Below, one piece after another: positions 1 to 7,555 of a stretch of DNA of 15,033 nt. Source of the stretch: Planctomycetota bacterium. Lineage in GTDB: Bacteria; Planctomycetota; PUPC01; JABMSA01. The notes below the pieces were generated by a model. The model saw only the letters and a list, made by a program, of their open reading frames with translations. It had not been told where the DNA came from and searched no databases. Numbering within the stretch: the stretch's first letter is position 1; the number at the start of each line of letters is the position of its first letter. The DNA lies in the NCBI GenBank assembly GCA_013202185.1, contig JABMSA010000342.1:1-15033 (forward strand). Reading direction: 5' to 3'. The translations under genes and the position numbers were made by a program.

Positions 1-184
1 CCAAGACAACTGTCATTGAGCGATTGATCTCGACGAGCGTCGGCGCTCGTCGCGCCGCCTTCTTAGGCGGACACCCCCTTCAAAAACTCTTGGGCTTTCG
101 GAGTGGATGGATTGTGGGGGTATCTTCCGGCCTTGATGCCCGGAACCGTCTGCTCTTCGAAGGTTCTATTGTGCCCCTTTCATC
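1..184. other. Intergenic region at the end of the cluster, no supported gene
   Basis: No convincing coding sequence follows the last gene here. On the minus strand the frames are short: an ATG at 183 runs only five codons before a TAG. The region holds three perfect inverted repeats: TTCCGG/CCGGAA at 125-145 with a 9-base loop, CCGCCT/AGGCGG at 55-70, and a 9-bp stem at 31-52. They could end the transcript or form an RNA leader for whatever lies beyond position 1. A minus-strand ATG at 16 would open a frame running off the edge, but it has no visible ribosome binding site. Confidence 0.6.
31..70. terminator. Tandem hairpins, possible transcription terminator
   Basis: Two hairpins sit two bases apart. 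Positions 31-39 (CGACGAGCG) pair perfectly with 44-52 (CGCTCGTCG) around a 4-base loop. Positions 55-60 (CCGCCT) pair with 65-70 (AGGCGG) around a 4-base loop. They lie 115-154 bases past the stop of the last gene of the minus-strand block, where an operon end would be expected. Neither is followed by a clear U-tract on either strand, so they are not classic intrinsic terminators. A structured leader of a downstream gene, or a chance pair in GC-rich DNA, remains possible. Confidence 0.35.
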
Positions 185-1288
185 TCAGCCTGCCGCCTCG
201 TGGAATATCTTCAGGATACGTTTAGCACATTTCTCCCAGGAGAAGGCTCGGACGCGGCGGAAACCATTTTGAATGAGATCGTTCCTGAGCTGTTGGCTGT
301 CGAGAACTTCGAGTAACGCTTCTGCCAGCTCTTCGACGTTGCCCGGGGCAACGCGCAGCGCGGCATCGGCGGTCACCTCGGGGAGCGCGCCGGCGTTTGT
401 GCACACCACCGGCACGCCGCAGCACATCGCTTCGAGCGGCGGCAGGCCGAAGCCTTCGTAGAGAGAAGGAAAGGCAAACACGCGTGCACCGTTGTAAAGA
501 AGCGGGAGGTCGCCGTCGTCGACATTGGGCAGAATGTGCAGGCATTCGCCCAGTTGCAGGCGCTCCGCCGCCCTGACGATCTTTCTTGTGGCCGGGCAGG
601 TCCGGCCTGCGAGCACGAGGTCGCAGTGCGTGTGAACCTTGCTTCTTACGATGTCGTAGGCCTCGAGCAGGCCCTCCACGTTCTTCCAGCCTCCCAGCAG
701 CCCCACATACAGGATGTAGTCGCCCTCGATGTTGTACTTGCGGCGTACCAATCGGACGTCGGCCGGGTCGTAAGACGGATGAAACTTCGCGTCCGCAGCC
801 GGGTATGCCACTGTGATTTGTTTTTCGTCGATACCGAAGTGATCGCGTATGGCGCGCTTCGAGAACTCCGACACGGTCACAACGGTGTGTGCCTTCCTGA
901 CCGATCGTGCGACGAACGTGCCGTAGTACAACCTCGCCCGGAGGCCGGCGCAACCCGGCATCGCCGCGTATGAGACGTCGTGCACGGTCACAACGCCCGG
1001 GCATGGGCAATGAAATGGAAGAACGAAATCCGGGTTGAAGAGAACGTCGATGCCTTCGCGGCGTATGATGCGCGGCACATCGAGCTGCTCCCACTTGAGG
1101 ATCGAGAGAAAGTTGGCGCAATTGCTGTTCCTGATTTCGAGGGACGCGTCGAGCCCCGGCAGCTCCTTGTTCGAGAGCAGTACCAGGTCGGCGGCGGCGA
1201 TATTGCCCATCGCCCGCAGCAGGCAGCGTGCGTATCGGCCGACGCCCGCCCCGTGCGTAAGACAGCGCGCCAGGAAGGCGATCTTCAT
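185..1288 (-). CDS. GT4-family glycosyltransferase (mannosyltransferase-like), last gene of the block
   Basis: A 367-residue cytoplasmic, GT-B-fold retaining glycosyltransferase expected to move a sugar from a nucleotide-sugar donor to a lipid-linked oligosaccharide. The N-terminal acceptor domain has the glycine-rich GAGVGRY at 13-19, TVHDVSY at 101-107 and SEFSKRAI at 140-147. The C-terminal donor domain has YVGLLGGWKN at 194-203, and an intact E-x7-E motif (E278 and E286 in LYEGFGLPPLEAM), followed by GALPEV at 300-305. The frame is open up to 1504, but the extra N-terminus is shadow of the upstream gene: homology starts at MKIAFLARC and GGAGGA lies 8 bases before the ATG. This ATG overlaps the upstream stop as ATGA. 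Sequence style resembles mannosyltransferase-type GT4 enzymes, but donor and linkage cannot be read from sequence. Confidence 0.9.
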   Translation of the reverse strand: MKIAFLARCLTHGAGVGRYARCLLRAMGNIAAADLVLLSNKELPGLDASLEIRNSNCANFLSILKWEQLDVPRIIRREGIDVLFNPDFVLPFHCPCPGVVTVHDVSYAAMPGCAGLRARLYYGTFVARSVRKAHTVVTVSEFSKRAIRDHFGIDEKQITVAYPAADAKFHPSYDPADVRLVRRKYNIEGDYILYVGLLGGWKNVEGLLEAYDIVRSKVHTHCDLVLAGRTCPATRKIVRAAERLQLGECLHILPNVDDGDLPLLYNGARVFAFPSLYEGFGLPPLEAMCCGVPVVCTNAGALPEVTADAALRVAPGNVEELAEALLEVLDSQQLRNDLIQNGFRRVRAFSWEKCAKRILKIFHEAAG

Positions 1289-2826
1289 TCGTGAGTTCCT
1301 CCGGCGCCCCCTGCGAGCTCGAGGTCTTTGGCCAGCCGCACGCCTGAGTTGGCAAGGCCAAACATAACCCACACGTACGGCCACCAGAACGTTGCGTGGG
1401 CCACGTAATGCGCCGAGATCGCAATCACGGCAACGGCCATTCCCCACAGAATGGTCTGCGTGGGTCCGTGCCGTGTGCGGCGCGCCCATCTGAAGCACAG
1501 GCATATCACGCTCGCAAACGTGCCGATGACCATCACGGTTCCGATGGCGCCCAACTCGCCCAGAACCGTTGCGTAAAACGAGCTTGCGGGGGTGTCTTCC
1601 GTAAAGCCGAGATCGAGGAGGTAGTCGTATTCAAAGGTTCTGAACCTGCCCGGCCCCACGCCGAAAAGCGGGTGATCACAAAACATCATCCAGCCGACGT
1701 CCGGTGCGACGCGCCGCCCGGAGCCCACGCCTTCCGAGAAGAGATCGACTACCTTCTGCCAATTGCTTTCCGCGAGCAGGGAGTAGTCCATGTCCGTGAA
1801 CACTGCCACTGCCATCAGGCCAAGCACGGCCAGGATCACAAGGGCAAATACCATCATGCCAAACTTCCTCAGCGGCAGGCCGTGCCGTATGCACACGCCG
1901 AGCAGCAGCACGATCTCCAGCGCGAAGACAACCCATCCGCCGCCTGAGAATGTGAAGAAGAGGGTGACGCAGAGGAGGATGATCGCGATGAGGTCCCACC
2001 GGTGGCTGAGCAGAGCGCTTCGGCGGGCGTAATTGAAAAACGCGATAGGTATGACCATCACGAGGAAGTTGGCAAAATAAGACGGTTCGCTCAGAGTGCC
2101 CGTCATGCGCGGGGCGCCCCCGGCAAACCAGATGCCGCTGGCCCTCAGGCCCAGGCCCGAGCTCATTCCGCCCATGAAGCCAACGAGGTTGAGCAGCGCC
2201 CAAAAGCAGACGAGCATGCTGCTGATGACAAGCACCTTCACGGCCTTGCGCCAGACTTCCAGCGTTGTGATGAGGTTGCTGGCCGCGAAGTACGCCGCAA
2301 ACGCAACGAGCGCCTGCAGCATTTTCTTGTAGGTGGCCAGGTGCGGCTTGTCCAGGTCTCCGGTTACGCCTATCCATGCCGTCGGGATGTTTTGCAGACG
2401 GTCGGCCGAGGGCAGGTTGCCGAGATTGGCGACCATGGAAATGACCATCGACGCCAGAACCCCGAAGATGAAGCAATCGACGATGCTCAGCCGAAACCGT
2501 TGGCCGTTCTTCAGCAGGTGCATCAGTGTTACAAGAAACAGCAGCAGCCCGAATGCCTCGGAAAACCTGATGGTAACGCCCATCGATGCCGTCTTGAAAA
2601 CGTCCACGTAAGGCGCCAGGAAAACAAGCGCGTACAGCCCTGATGCCGGTCTGGCCAGCAGGAACAGTATGACAAACGGTGCAAGCGTGGCGATGAGCAG
2701 GGCGACGGGCGCCTGGCCTTCCGTGACGGCGTATCCGATGATAACGCCGAACATCACCAGCGCCGCGAAGGCCGCGAACGCGGCCGGCCCGGGTCGACCC
2801 GTGGGCTCATTTTGATGGGAAAGCAT
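1285..2826 (-). CDS. Wzy / O-antigen ligase family membrane protein (polymerase or ligase)
   Basis: An integral inner-membrane protein of about 513 residues with roughly 12-14 hydrophobic segments. It belongs to the O-antigen ligase/polymerase superfamily (Wzy_C type), which joins lipid-linked oligosaccharide units or attaches glycan to an acceptor on the outer face of the membrane. Supporting signatures (numbered from this ATG) are the mid-protein RMTGTLSEPSYFANFLVM at about 240-257, FTFSGGGW at about 291-298, and a large hydrophilic loop at about 345-418 carrying HPLFGVGPGRF near 385-395, the usual position of the family's active loop. An ATG at 2832 gives two more residues, but AGGA at 2835-2838 is 8 bases from the ATG at 2826 and only 2 from the other. 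The gene overlaps the upstream glycosyltransferase by 20 bases and the downstream one by ATGA. Polymerase and ligase cannot be separated by sequence alone; presence of a flippase favours polymerase. Confidence 0.85.
   Translation of the reverse strand: MLSHQNEPTGRPGPAAFAAFAALVMFGVIIGYAVTEGQAPVALLIATLAPFVILFLLARPASGLYALVFLAPYVDVFKTASMGVTIRFSEAFGLLLFLVTLMHLLKNGQRFRLSIVDCFIFGVLASMVISMVANLGNLPSADRLQNIPTAWIGVTGDLDKPHLATYKKMLQALVAFAAYFAASNLITTLEVWRKAVKVLVISSMLVCFWALLNLVGFMGGMSSGLGLRASGIWFAGGAPRMTGTLSEPSYFANFLVMVIPIAFFNYARRSALLSHRWDLIAIILLCVTLFFTFSGGGWVVFALEIVLLLGVCIRHGLPLRKFGMMVFALVILAVLGLMAVAVFTDMDYSLLAESNWQKVVDLFSEGVGSGRRVAPDVGWMMFCDHPLFGVGPGRFRTFEYDYLLDLGFTEDTPASSFYATVLGELGAIGTVMVIGTFASVICLCFRWARRTRHGPTQTILWGMAVAVIAISAHYVAHATFWWPYVWVMFGLANSGVRLAKDLELAGGAGGTHE
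1297..1302 (-). promoter_or_regulatory. Ribosome binding site fixing the start at 1288
   Basis: GGAGGA on the minus strand, 8 bases before the ATG at 1288. It supports this start over the in-frame ATG at 1504 that lies inside the upstream gene. Confidence 0.75.
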
Positions 2827-4018
2827 CCGCATAATCCTGCCGGGGTGCGACCACCCCCTGGCCGGCCTCGTCGGAGGAGGGCAGAGCGCTGATATCGAAT
2901 ATGAACTCCCGCAGATGCTCCGCTATCATTCGCATTGTGTAGTTCTCCTCCACGCGTTTGCGGGCGGCCATGCCGAGTGCGGCGCGGTCGCCCGCGAAGA
3001 CGTCTGAAATCCTTGCCGCGAGTTCGGCGCCGCTTCCTTCGCGGAAGATCATTCCGGCCGGGCCGATCACGGAGGGTATCTCGCCCGAGCTGGAGCCTAT
3101 CACCGGCACTTCACACGCCATCGCCTCGATCAAAACGCGCCCGAACTGCTCCTTCCACACCCGCGTTGTGCGGGATGGAAGCACGAGCACGTCCATGCAG
3201 TTCATGTAATCAGGCACCGAGCTGTGTGGGATGGCATCCACGAAACGCATGTTCGGGAAGACGCCCAGCTCTTTCGCGCGCCGAACGAGACGCTTCCGTT
3301 CAGGCCCCCGGCCGACGATCAACAGGTTGAAAGGCAGCGTGAGGCGCGCGGCTGCGTCGAGGAGGGTCATCAGGCCCTTCTCTGGAAGAAGACGGCCCGC
3401 GTACCCGATGACGAAGTTGTCGAGGTCCAGTTGCCTGCGAAGCTCGGGTTGGTCTTTCTTGGCGAACGCGCGTGTGTCTGCCCCGAATTGAGGGATGATC
3501 TCCACCGTCCCGCGATAGCCTCGATGACGGAGCGCTTGCATTGCCTGGCGACCGCCGGCGATTGCGGCGTCGGCCTGCGAAAAGACAAGTCGCTCGCATC
3601 GCGGATACACAAGCGCGCGCGGATTCGGCAGGCTGTACCACCGTTCGGCGATGTTCTCCCACGAGAAGAGAATGAGCTTGAAGCTGCGATGCATGTTTCT
3701 GTGGGCGAGCGCGATCTGAGCGGCTGCGACGCTGCACGGCTCTTCCTCCACGTACACCACGTCGGGCTGCTTCTCGCGAAGGATGCGCGCGATGTCCAGG
3801 TAGAGCATGATGAATATGTGACTGGTGAAAAGCGTGCGGGCCCTGATGATCCGGAACCCCTCGTCGCCTTCATCCTCGAGGTACACTCTTCTCGACTCTT
3901 CAGAGCCGTGTGAGGGCACGACAAGCGTGACGTCGATGTTCTTGTCTTCTGCGAGGATCGCTATCTTCTTGCGAAATCCGGGCGCGACACAAGCGTGCGA
4001 CACTACAATGCACTTCAT
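2807..4018 (-). CDS. GT4-family glycosyltransferase
   Basis: A 403-residue GT-B-fold enzyme predicted to add one sugar to the lipid-linked repeat unit at the cytoplasmic face. The N-terminus (MKCIVVSHA) begins the first Rossmann domain, with an acidic VYVEEEP stretch at 88-94. The donor domain shows YAGRLLPEKG at 206-215, IVGRGPERKRL at about 234-244, the E-x7-E pair E290 and E298 in KEQFGRVLIEAM, and SSSGEIPSVIG at 309-319. The last 25 residues or so are hydrophilic and probably disordered. AGGAGGG at 4024-4030 lies 5 bases before the ATG. The upstream gene stops 20 bases earlier, the longest gap between two glycosyltransferase genes here. The gene's end overlaps the Wzy-like gene, suggesting coupled translation. 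Acceptor and donor sugars are unknown. Confidence 0.9.
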   Translation of the reverse strand: MKCIVVSHACVAPGFRKKIAILAEDKNIDVTLVVPSHGSEESRRVYLEDEGDEGFRIIRARTLFTSHIFIMLYLDIARILREKQPDVVYVEEEPCSVAAAQIALAHRNMHRSFKLILFSWENIAERWYSLPNPRALVYPRCERLVFSQADAAIAGGRQAMQALRHRGYRGTVEIIPQFGADTRAFAKKDQPELRRQLDLDNFVIGYAGRLLPEKGLMTLLDAAARLTLPFNLLIVGRGPERKRLVRRAKELGVFPNMRFVDAIPHSSVPDYMNCMDVLVLPSRTTRVWKEQFGRVLIEAMACEVPVIGSSSGEIPSVIGPAGMIFREGSGAELAARISDVFAGDRAALGMAARKRVEENYTMRMIAEHLREFIFDISALPSSDEAGQGVVAPRQDYADAFPSK

Positions 4019-4038
4019 GTTTTCCCTCCTGCCGGGTT

Positions 4039-5166
4039 TCAGAGGCCCTCGTACACTTGCACAGTCCGGCGAGCGATATCGGGCCAGGAGAATTGGCGAT
4101 CGAGCTCGAGCAGGTTGTGTGCGATCGTCCTGCGGATGTCCGGCGATTGCGCCAGCATCTGCATTGTCTGTGCGAGCTGCGGCGTGTTTCCCGGCGAGAC
4201 GAAGACGACGTTCTCGCCGTCGATTATGTTGTGGGGCAGAGGCGATTGCGGCGAGGTGGTGATCACGGGCAGGCCGTGGCGCACCGCTGCCAGAAACGAT
4301 CCGCGCCGCACCGAGAGCCCGTCGCGAAACGGCAGTACGCAGATGTCTGAAGCAAGCAGGAATTGCGAGGCCCGCTTGCGCTCGACGTAGCCGGTCACGT
4401 GGATCTTGTCTCTGAGATTCGCCTCGGCGATCTTGCGGCGAAGCATGCAGTTGTAGAGCGTATTGGCCAGGCTGAAAGTGCCGATGATGAGCAGCCTGGT
4501 CTCCGGCATGTTCTGATTCACGATGCCAAACGCCTCCACGAGATCATCGAGCCCCTTGCCGGGGTGCGTGTTGCCGAAGAAGCAGATGACCGATGAGTCG
4601 ACGGTTGCCCCGATGGTTCGGCGCAGAGCGGCGCGGGCGTCGGGCTCGATTGGGTACACCTCGATGTTGGAAGCAATGTTTATGCAGTAGATGCAGCCGG
4701 CCTTCCAGAAGAGCTTGCGCGCTATCCGCGTGTGGTCCCGGTGGTTCGTGGTTATCACCCGGTTCGATGCAGCCGCCATCAACAACTGCCTTACGCGGCT
4801 GAGCCGATGAGCGATCGAGTATTCGTGGAGCGTAAGCACCACGTTGTGGTTGCATGCCCGCAGCAGCCCGGGCAGGGCCGATAGCGTGGGCACGTGGCTG
4901 AATGCCACCGAGGGAAATTGGAGGTGAACGACGTGGGGCCTGACCGCCTGCACGGCCCTCAGCAGACGGCCTGTACCTACGGCGTTCCACTTGTGCACGA
5001 TGCGATGCAGTTTTAGCGTCGGATGGTAATCGCCCACCTGATGGTGCGACGTCATGATGTGCACGTCTGCGCCGAGCTTGGCGAGGCTGCTTGCAAGGTG
5101 CTCGGTGTAGTCGCCGATGCCGCATCGCTGTGGCGGAAATACGCCCGTAACCAGGCACACTCTCAT
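4039..5166 (-). CDS. GT4-family glycosyltransferase, subgroup with RRGS in place of E-x7-E
   Basis: A 375-residue GT-B glycosyltransferase. The N-terminal PPQRCGIGDYTEHL (11-24) is the PP-x-x-GIGDYT signature of a large GT4 subgroup. HLQFPS follows at 81-86 and LHEYS at 113-117. The donor half has FFGNTHPGKGLDDL at 196-209. Where most GT4 proteins carry E-x7-E, this one reads PFRDGLSVRRGSFLAAVRHG (279-298), with neither glutamate. That pattern recurs in this subgroup, so it is probably a different donor-site solution rather than an inactivating change. AAGGAGGT is centred well for the ATG at 5166, and this ATG overlaps the upstream TGA as ATGA. The frame is open to 5427, but those 87 codons are shadow of the upstream gene. 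Donor specificity is unknown. Confidence 0.88.
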   Translation of the reverse strand: MRVCLVTGVFPPQRCGIGDYTEHLASSLAKLGADVHIMTSHHQVGDYHPTLKLHRIVHKWNAVGTGRLLRAVQAVRPHVVHLQFPSVAFSHVPTLSALPGLLRACNHNVVLTLHEYSIAHRLSRVRQLLMAAASNRVITTNHRDHTRIARKLFWKAGCIYCINIASNIEVYPIEPDARAALRRTIGATVDSSVICFFGNTHPGKGLDDLVEAFGIVNQNMPETRLLIIGTFSLANTLYNCMLRRKIAEANLRDKIHVTGYVERKRASQFLLASDICVLPFRDGLSVRRGSFLAAVRHGLPVITTSPQSPLPHNIIDGENVVFVSPGNTPQLAQTMQMLAQSPDIRRTIAHNLLELDRQFSWPDIARRTVQVYEGL

Positions 5167-6407
5167 CTTTGCTCTACCTCCTTGCGGCGCAGAGCTTCGA
5201 GCATCACTTCTTCTATGCACCGCGCAACGGTTGTCCACCCATAGATCAACTGCGTGTAGCGTGCAACCCTCGCGCGCAGATCGGCGGGGGCTTTGCTGCA
5301 AAGGTGGCGGAGAATGCCGTCCGCGATGTCGGAGGGGCTGGTGCCCGAGAACAACAGCCCCCTGTCGACGTCGGCAAGTATCTCGCCGGTTCCTCCCACG
5401 GGTGTGCCGAGCGCCGGCGTGCCGCACGCCATCGCTTCGACGGTCGCCAGCCCGAACCCCTCGAGGTACTCCGTCGGCATGATGAAATAGTCCGCCGCGC
5501 GGTAGTGGTCCGCGAGGTCATCCGACGGGATAAAGCCCGCCAGTCGGACGGTATCGGTCAAGGTCAACTCACGTATTTGCTTCTCGAGGTCGTCGTAGAG
5601 GATGCCCGTGCCTCCGATGAGGAGGGTTGCCTCGGGTGCGCGTTGTTTCACGATTTTCATGGCCTCTACCAGGTTCTTCAGGCCCATTCTGGGCACAAGT
5701 CTTCGCACCGTCAAGAGCATTTTCTTTTCGGCATCGATGCCGAGCTTTTTCCTGATGGTTTCGCGTTGGTCAGTCGGGCAGAAACGGCGCGTATCGACCC
5801 CGCCGGCGACGACCTTCAGCTTATGCCGCGGCACGTTGAAATAGTCGAGCGCCCGGCTCTTCATGAACCTGCTGAGTACAAAGACCAGCGAGCAGCGCCT
5901 CAACACGCGGCGCTCCGTGCGGCGCTTTTCGAACAGCGACAGAGGCACCCACATCCTCTTGAGCATCCCGCGAAAGGTCAGCGGCTGTTCCGCCCGCAGT
6001 ACCGCGGCCTCGATCTGCTCCTCCTCGAAGAAGGGCGCGTGCAGCGTGTAGACCCTCAAGGCGCGGTCGGCCGCCGGATGATCGAAAACGCCCGCCGCCG
6101 GGTGCGGCCAGTGCGCGTGGATGATGTCGAAGCGCTGGGTTTGCAGGAGCGACTCGAACGCCTTTCCGGCTCCGTGGTAGAGTCTGTATCGCCAGCGAAC
6201 GGGGTCGTTGGTGTCGTGATATTCATAGCGGACGTAACGCACGCCGTCGATCATCTCTTCGGAGGGGAGCGCGGGCGTGGACCTGCGCGTGAGGATCGTG
6301 AGGCGGTGGCCGAGCGCAGCGAGGTGCCTCGCCAGTTCGTAGACGTACGTGTGGGCCCCTCCGATTTCATCCGGATAAGCGCCGCTGCACACCATCAGTA
6401 TGTTCAT
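5163..6407 (-). CDS. GT4-family glycosyltransferase
   Basis: A 414-residue GT-B glycosyltransferase. The N-terminal domain opens with MNILMVCSGAYPDEIGGAHT, where the GGA-H-T-YVYELARHLA run is the usual acceptor-side helix of GT4. HAHW is at 97-100 and TLHAPF at 121-126. The donor domain has LTVRRLVPRMGLKNLVEAM (232-250), a variant of the G-R-L-x-x-x-K-G loop found in one GT4 subgroup, then E-x7-E as E316 and E324 in EGFGLATVEAM, and TPVGGTGEIL at about 335-344. The frame extends open to 6980, but homology begins at 6407, where GGAGG precedes the ATG by 6 bases and the upstream TGA overlaps as ATGA. It is expected to act on the cytoplasmic lipid-linked intermediate between its GT4 neighbours; the sugar is unknown. 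Confidence 0.9.
   Translation of the reverse strand: MNILMVCSGAYPDEIGGAHTYVYELARHLAALGHRLTILTRRSTPALPSEEMIDGVRYVRYEYHDTNDPVRWRYRLYHGAGKAFESLLQTQRFDIIHAHWPHPAAGVFDHPAADRALRVYTLHAPFFEEEQIEAAVLRAEQPLTFRGMLKRMWVPLSLFEKRRTERRVLRRCSLVFVLSRFMKSRALDYFNVPRHKLKVVAGGVDTRRFCPTDQRETIRKKLGIDAEKKMLLTVRRLVPRMGLKNLVEAMKIVKQRAPEATLLIGGTGILYDDLEKQIRELTLTDTVRLAGFIPSDDLADHYRAADYFIMPTEYLEGFGLATVEAMACGTPALGTPVGGTGEILADVDRGLLFSGTSPSDIADGILRHLCSKAPADLRARVARYTQLIYGWTTVARCIEEVMLEALRRKEVEQR
5176..5183 (-). promoter_or_regulatory. Ribosome binding site fixing the start at 5166
   Basis: AAGGAGGT, close to a full anti-16S match, 9 bases before the ATG at 5166. It lies inside the 3' end of the upstream gene and argues against the longer in-frame start at 5427. 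Confidence 0.8.
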
Positions 6408-7555
6408 CTCCTGCCTCCGGTGGCGTGTTGTGCGAGTACATCGTGATAGAGTTGTTGCACCTTCTCCACGTTTTGCCCGAGAGTGTAAAGGTCGGCCGCT
6501 CTCTGCCTGCCGAGAGCACCCATTGCGCGGGCGTTGGGCATGTTCGACAACAGGCGTGTCATGGCTTGTGCGAGCGAGCGGAAGTCCTTGGGCGGAACCA
6601 GGAGACCGGTGATCCCGTCTTCGATGGTTTCGCGGGGTCCTCCTGCGTTCGTGGCGATGACCGGCTTTCCGAGGGCCATTGCTTCGAGCACTACCCTTCC
6701 GAGGGCTTCCTCGTCGGCCGCGCACACAAGCACATCGGTCGCGTCGATGGCGTCGAGCGCGTCCCTTCGGAAGCCGGTGAAGACCACCCGGTGGGCCAGG
6801 CCCAGCTCTTGCGCGAGTTGCTTCAGAAAAGAATCGTAGCCCTCGGGTGCATACATGGCGCCGCCCACGACCAGGAAGCGCGCGTTTGGAAATCGCCCCG
6901 TCACGGAAGCCGCCGCGCGTAGAAAGCGTTCGTGGCCTTTCTCGGGCGACAGCCTGCTGGCGATTCCTATGATGTCGCACCCTGCAAGGCCAAACTCCTT
7001 GCGGACCTTCATTCCGTCGGCCGTTTCGCTTGTGCGCGGATCAACGCCGCTGTAGATTATTTCGGTATTGTGAGTGGGCAGCCCCGCGCGCGCCAGTGCG
7101 CTTTGAATAGCGCGCGAGATGCAGATCACTCGGGCCGAACTGGCCGCCCGCCACCTGTCGAAGGGCATTCTCTGATAGACGATGGTTTGAGCGTCGTGGA
7201 TCACAGGCACGCCCGCCATGATGCCGGCCGCCGCACAGTGGTGGTCTTCGGGCAGCGACGAGCTGTGGAGGAGGTCGGCGCCGGTGCGTCGGGCGTGGCG
7301 ATACAGCCGGAACGCCGCCATGGGGGAGGGGGCTTTTCTGCTTCTCACGCGGATGGGCGCCATCGGAATGACACTCACGGGTATGCTCCGGCGCCGAAGC
7401 TCCTGCGCGTACGGGCCGTCGGCGCCGACGACCACCTCAACGTCGAATGCGGTCTTGTCCACATTGCTCACGAGGAGCATCTGGTTGATTTCGCCGCCTC
7501 CCAGTAGCGAATTCGGGCTTACGTAGAGAATCCTTTTCCTGTCCATTTGAGCCAT
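6404..7555 (-). CDS. GT4-family glycosyltransferase
   Basis: A 383-residue GT-B glycosyltransferase. The first domain begins RILYVSPNSLLGGGEINQML (8-27), where the triple glycine is the acceptor-side loop. SSSLPEDHH at 98-106 and CISRAI at 145-150 follow. The donor domain has ASRLSPEKGHERFLRAA (199-215), VVGGAMY at 229-235, an E-x7-E pair E283 and E291 in EEALGRVVLEAM, and NAGGPRETI at 303-311, a strongly conserved GT4 block. The ATG at 7555 directly follows the upstream TGA with no spacer. AAGGA lies only 4 bases before it; a second ATG three codons in (7546) is 13 bases from the same site, so the first is preferred, weakly. The role is addition of one sugar to the repeat unit. Confidence 0.9.
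   Translation of the reverse strand: MAQMDRKRILYVSPNSLLGGGEINQMLLVSNVDKTAFDVEVVVGADGPYAQELRRRSIPVSVIPMAPIRVRSRKAPSPMAAFRLYRHARRTGADLLHSSSLPEDHHCAAAGIMAGVPVIHDAQTIVYQRMPFDRWRAASSARVICISRAIQSALARAGLPTHNTEIIYSGVDPRTSETADGMKVRKEFGLAGCDIIGIASRLSPEKGHERFLRAAASVTGRFPNARFLVVGGAMYAPEGYDSFLKQLAQELGLAHRVVFTGFRRDALDAIDATDVLVCAADEEALGRVVLEAMALGKPVIATNAGGPRETIEDGITGLLVPPKDFRSLAQAMTRLLSNMPNARAMGALGRQRAADLYTLGQNVEKVQQLYHDVLAQHATGGRR
6414..6418 (-). promoter_or_regulatory. Ribosome binding site fixing the start at 6407
   Basis: GGAGG on the minus strand, 6 bases before the ATG at 6407. The alternative upstream start at 6980 would add 191 low-complexity, arginine-rich residues that read as an out-of-frame shadow. 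Confidence 0.7.

Noticed and set aside
1..16. Start of a further minus-strand gene (ATG at 16, reading M-T-V-V-L)
   Set aside because: Only five codons are visible and no ribosome site precedes it, unlike the other genes. The residues loosely recall some carbamoyltransferase starts, but this is too little to call.
5169..6446. Plus-strand open frame of 425 codons
   Set aside because: Antisense shadow of the GT4 gene at 5163-6407; no recognisable domain and no fitting start context.
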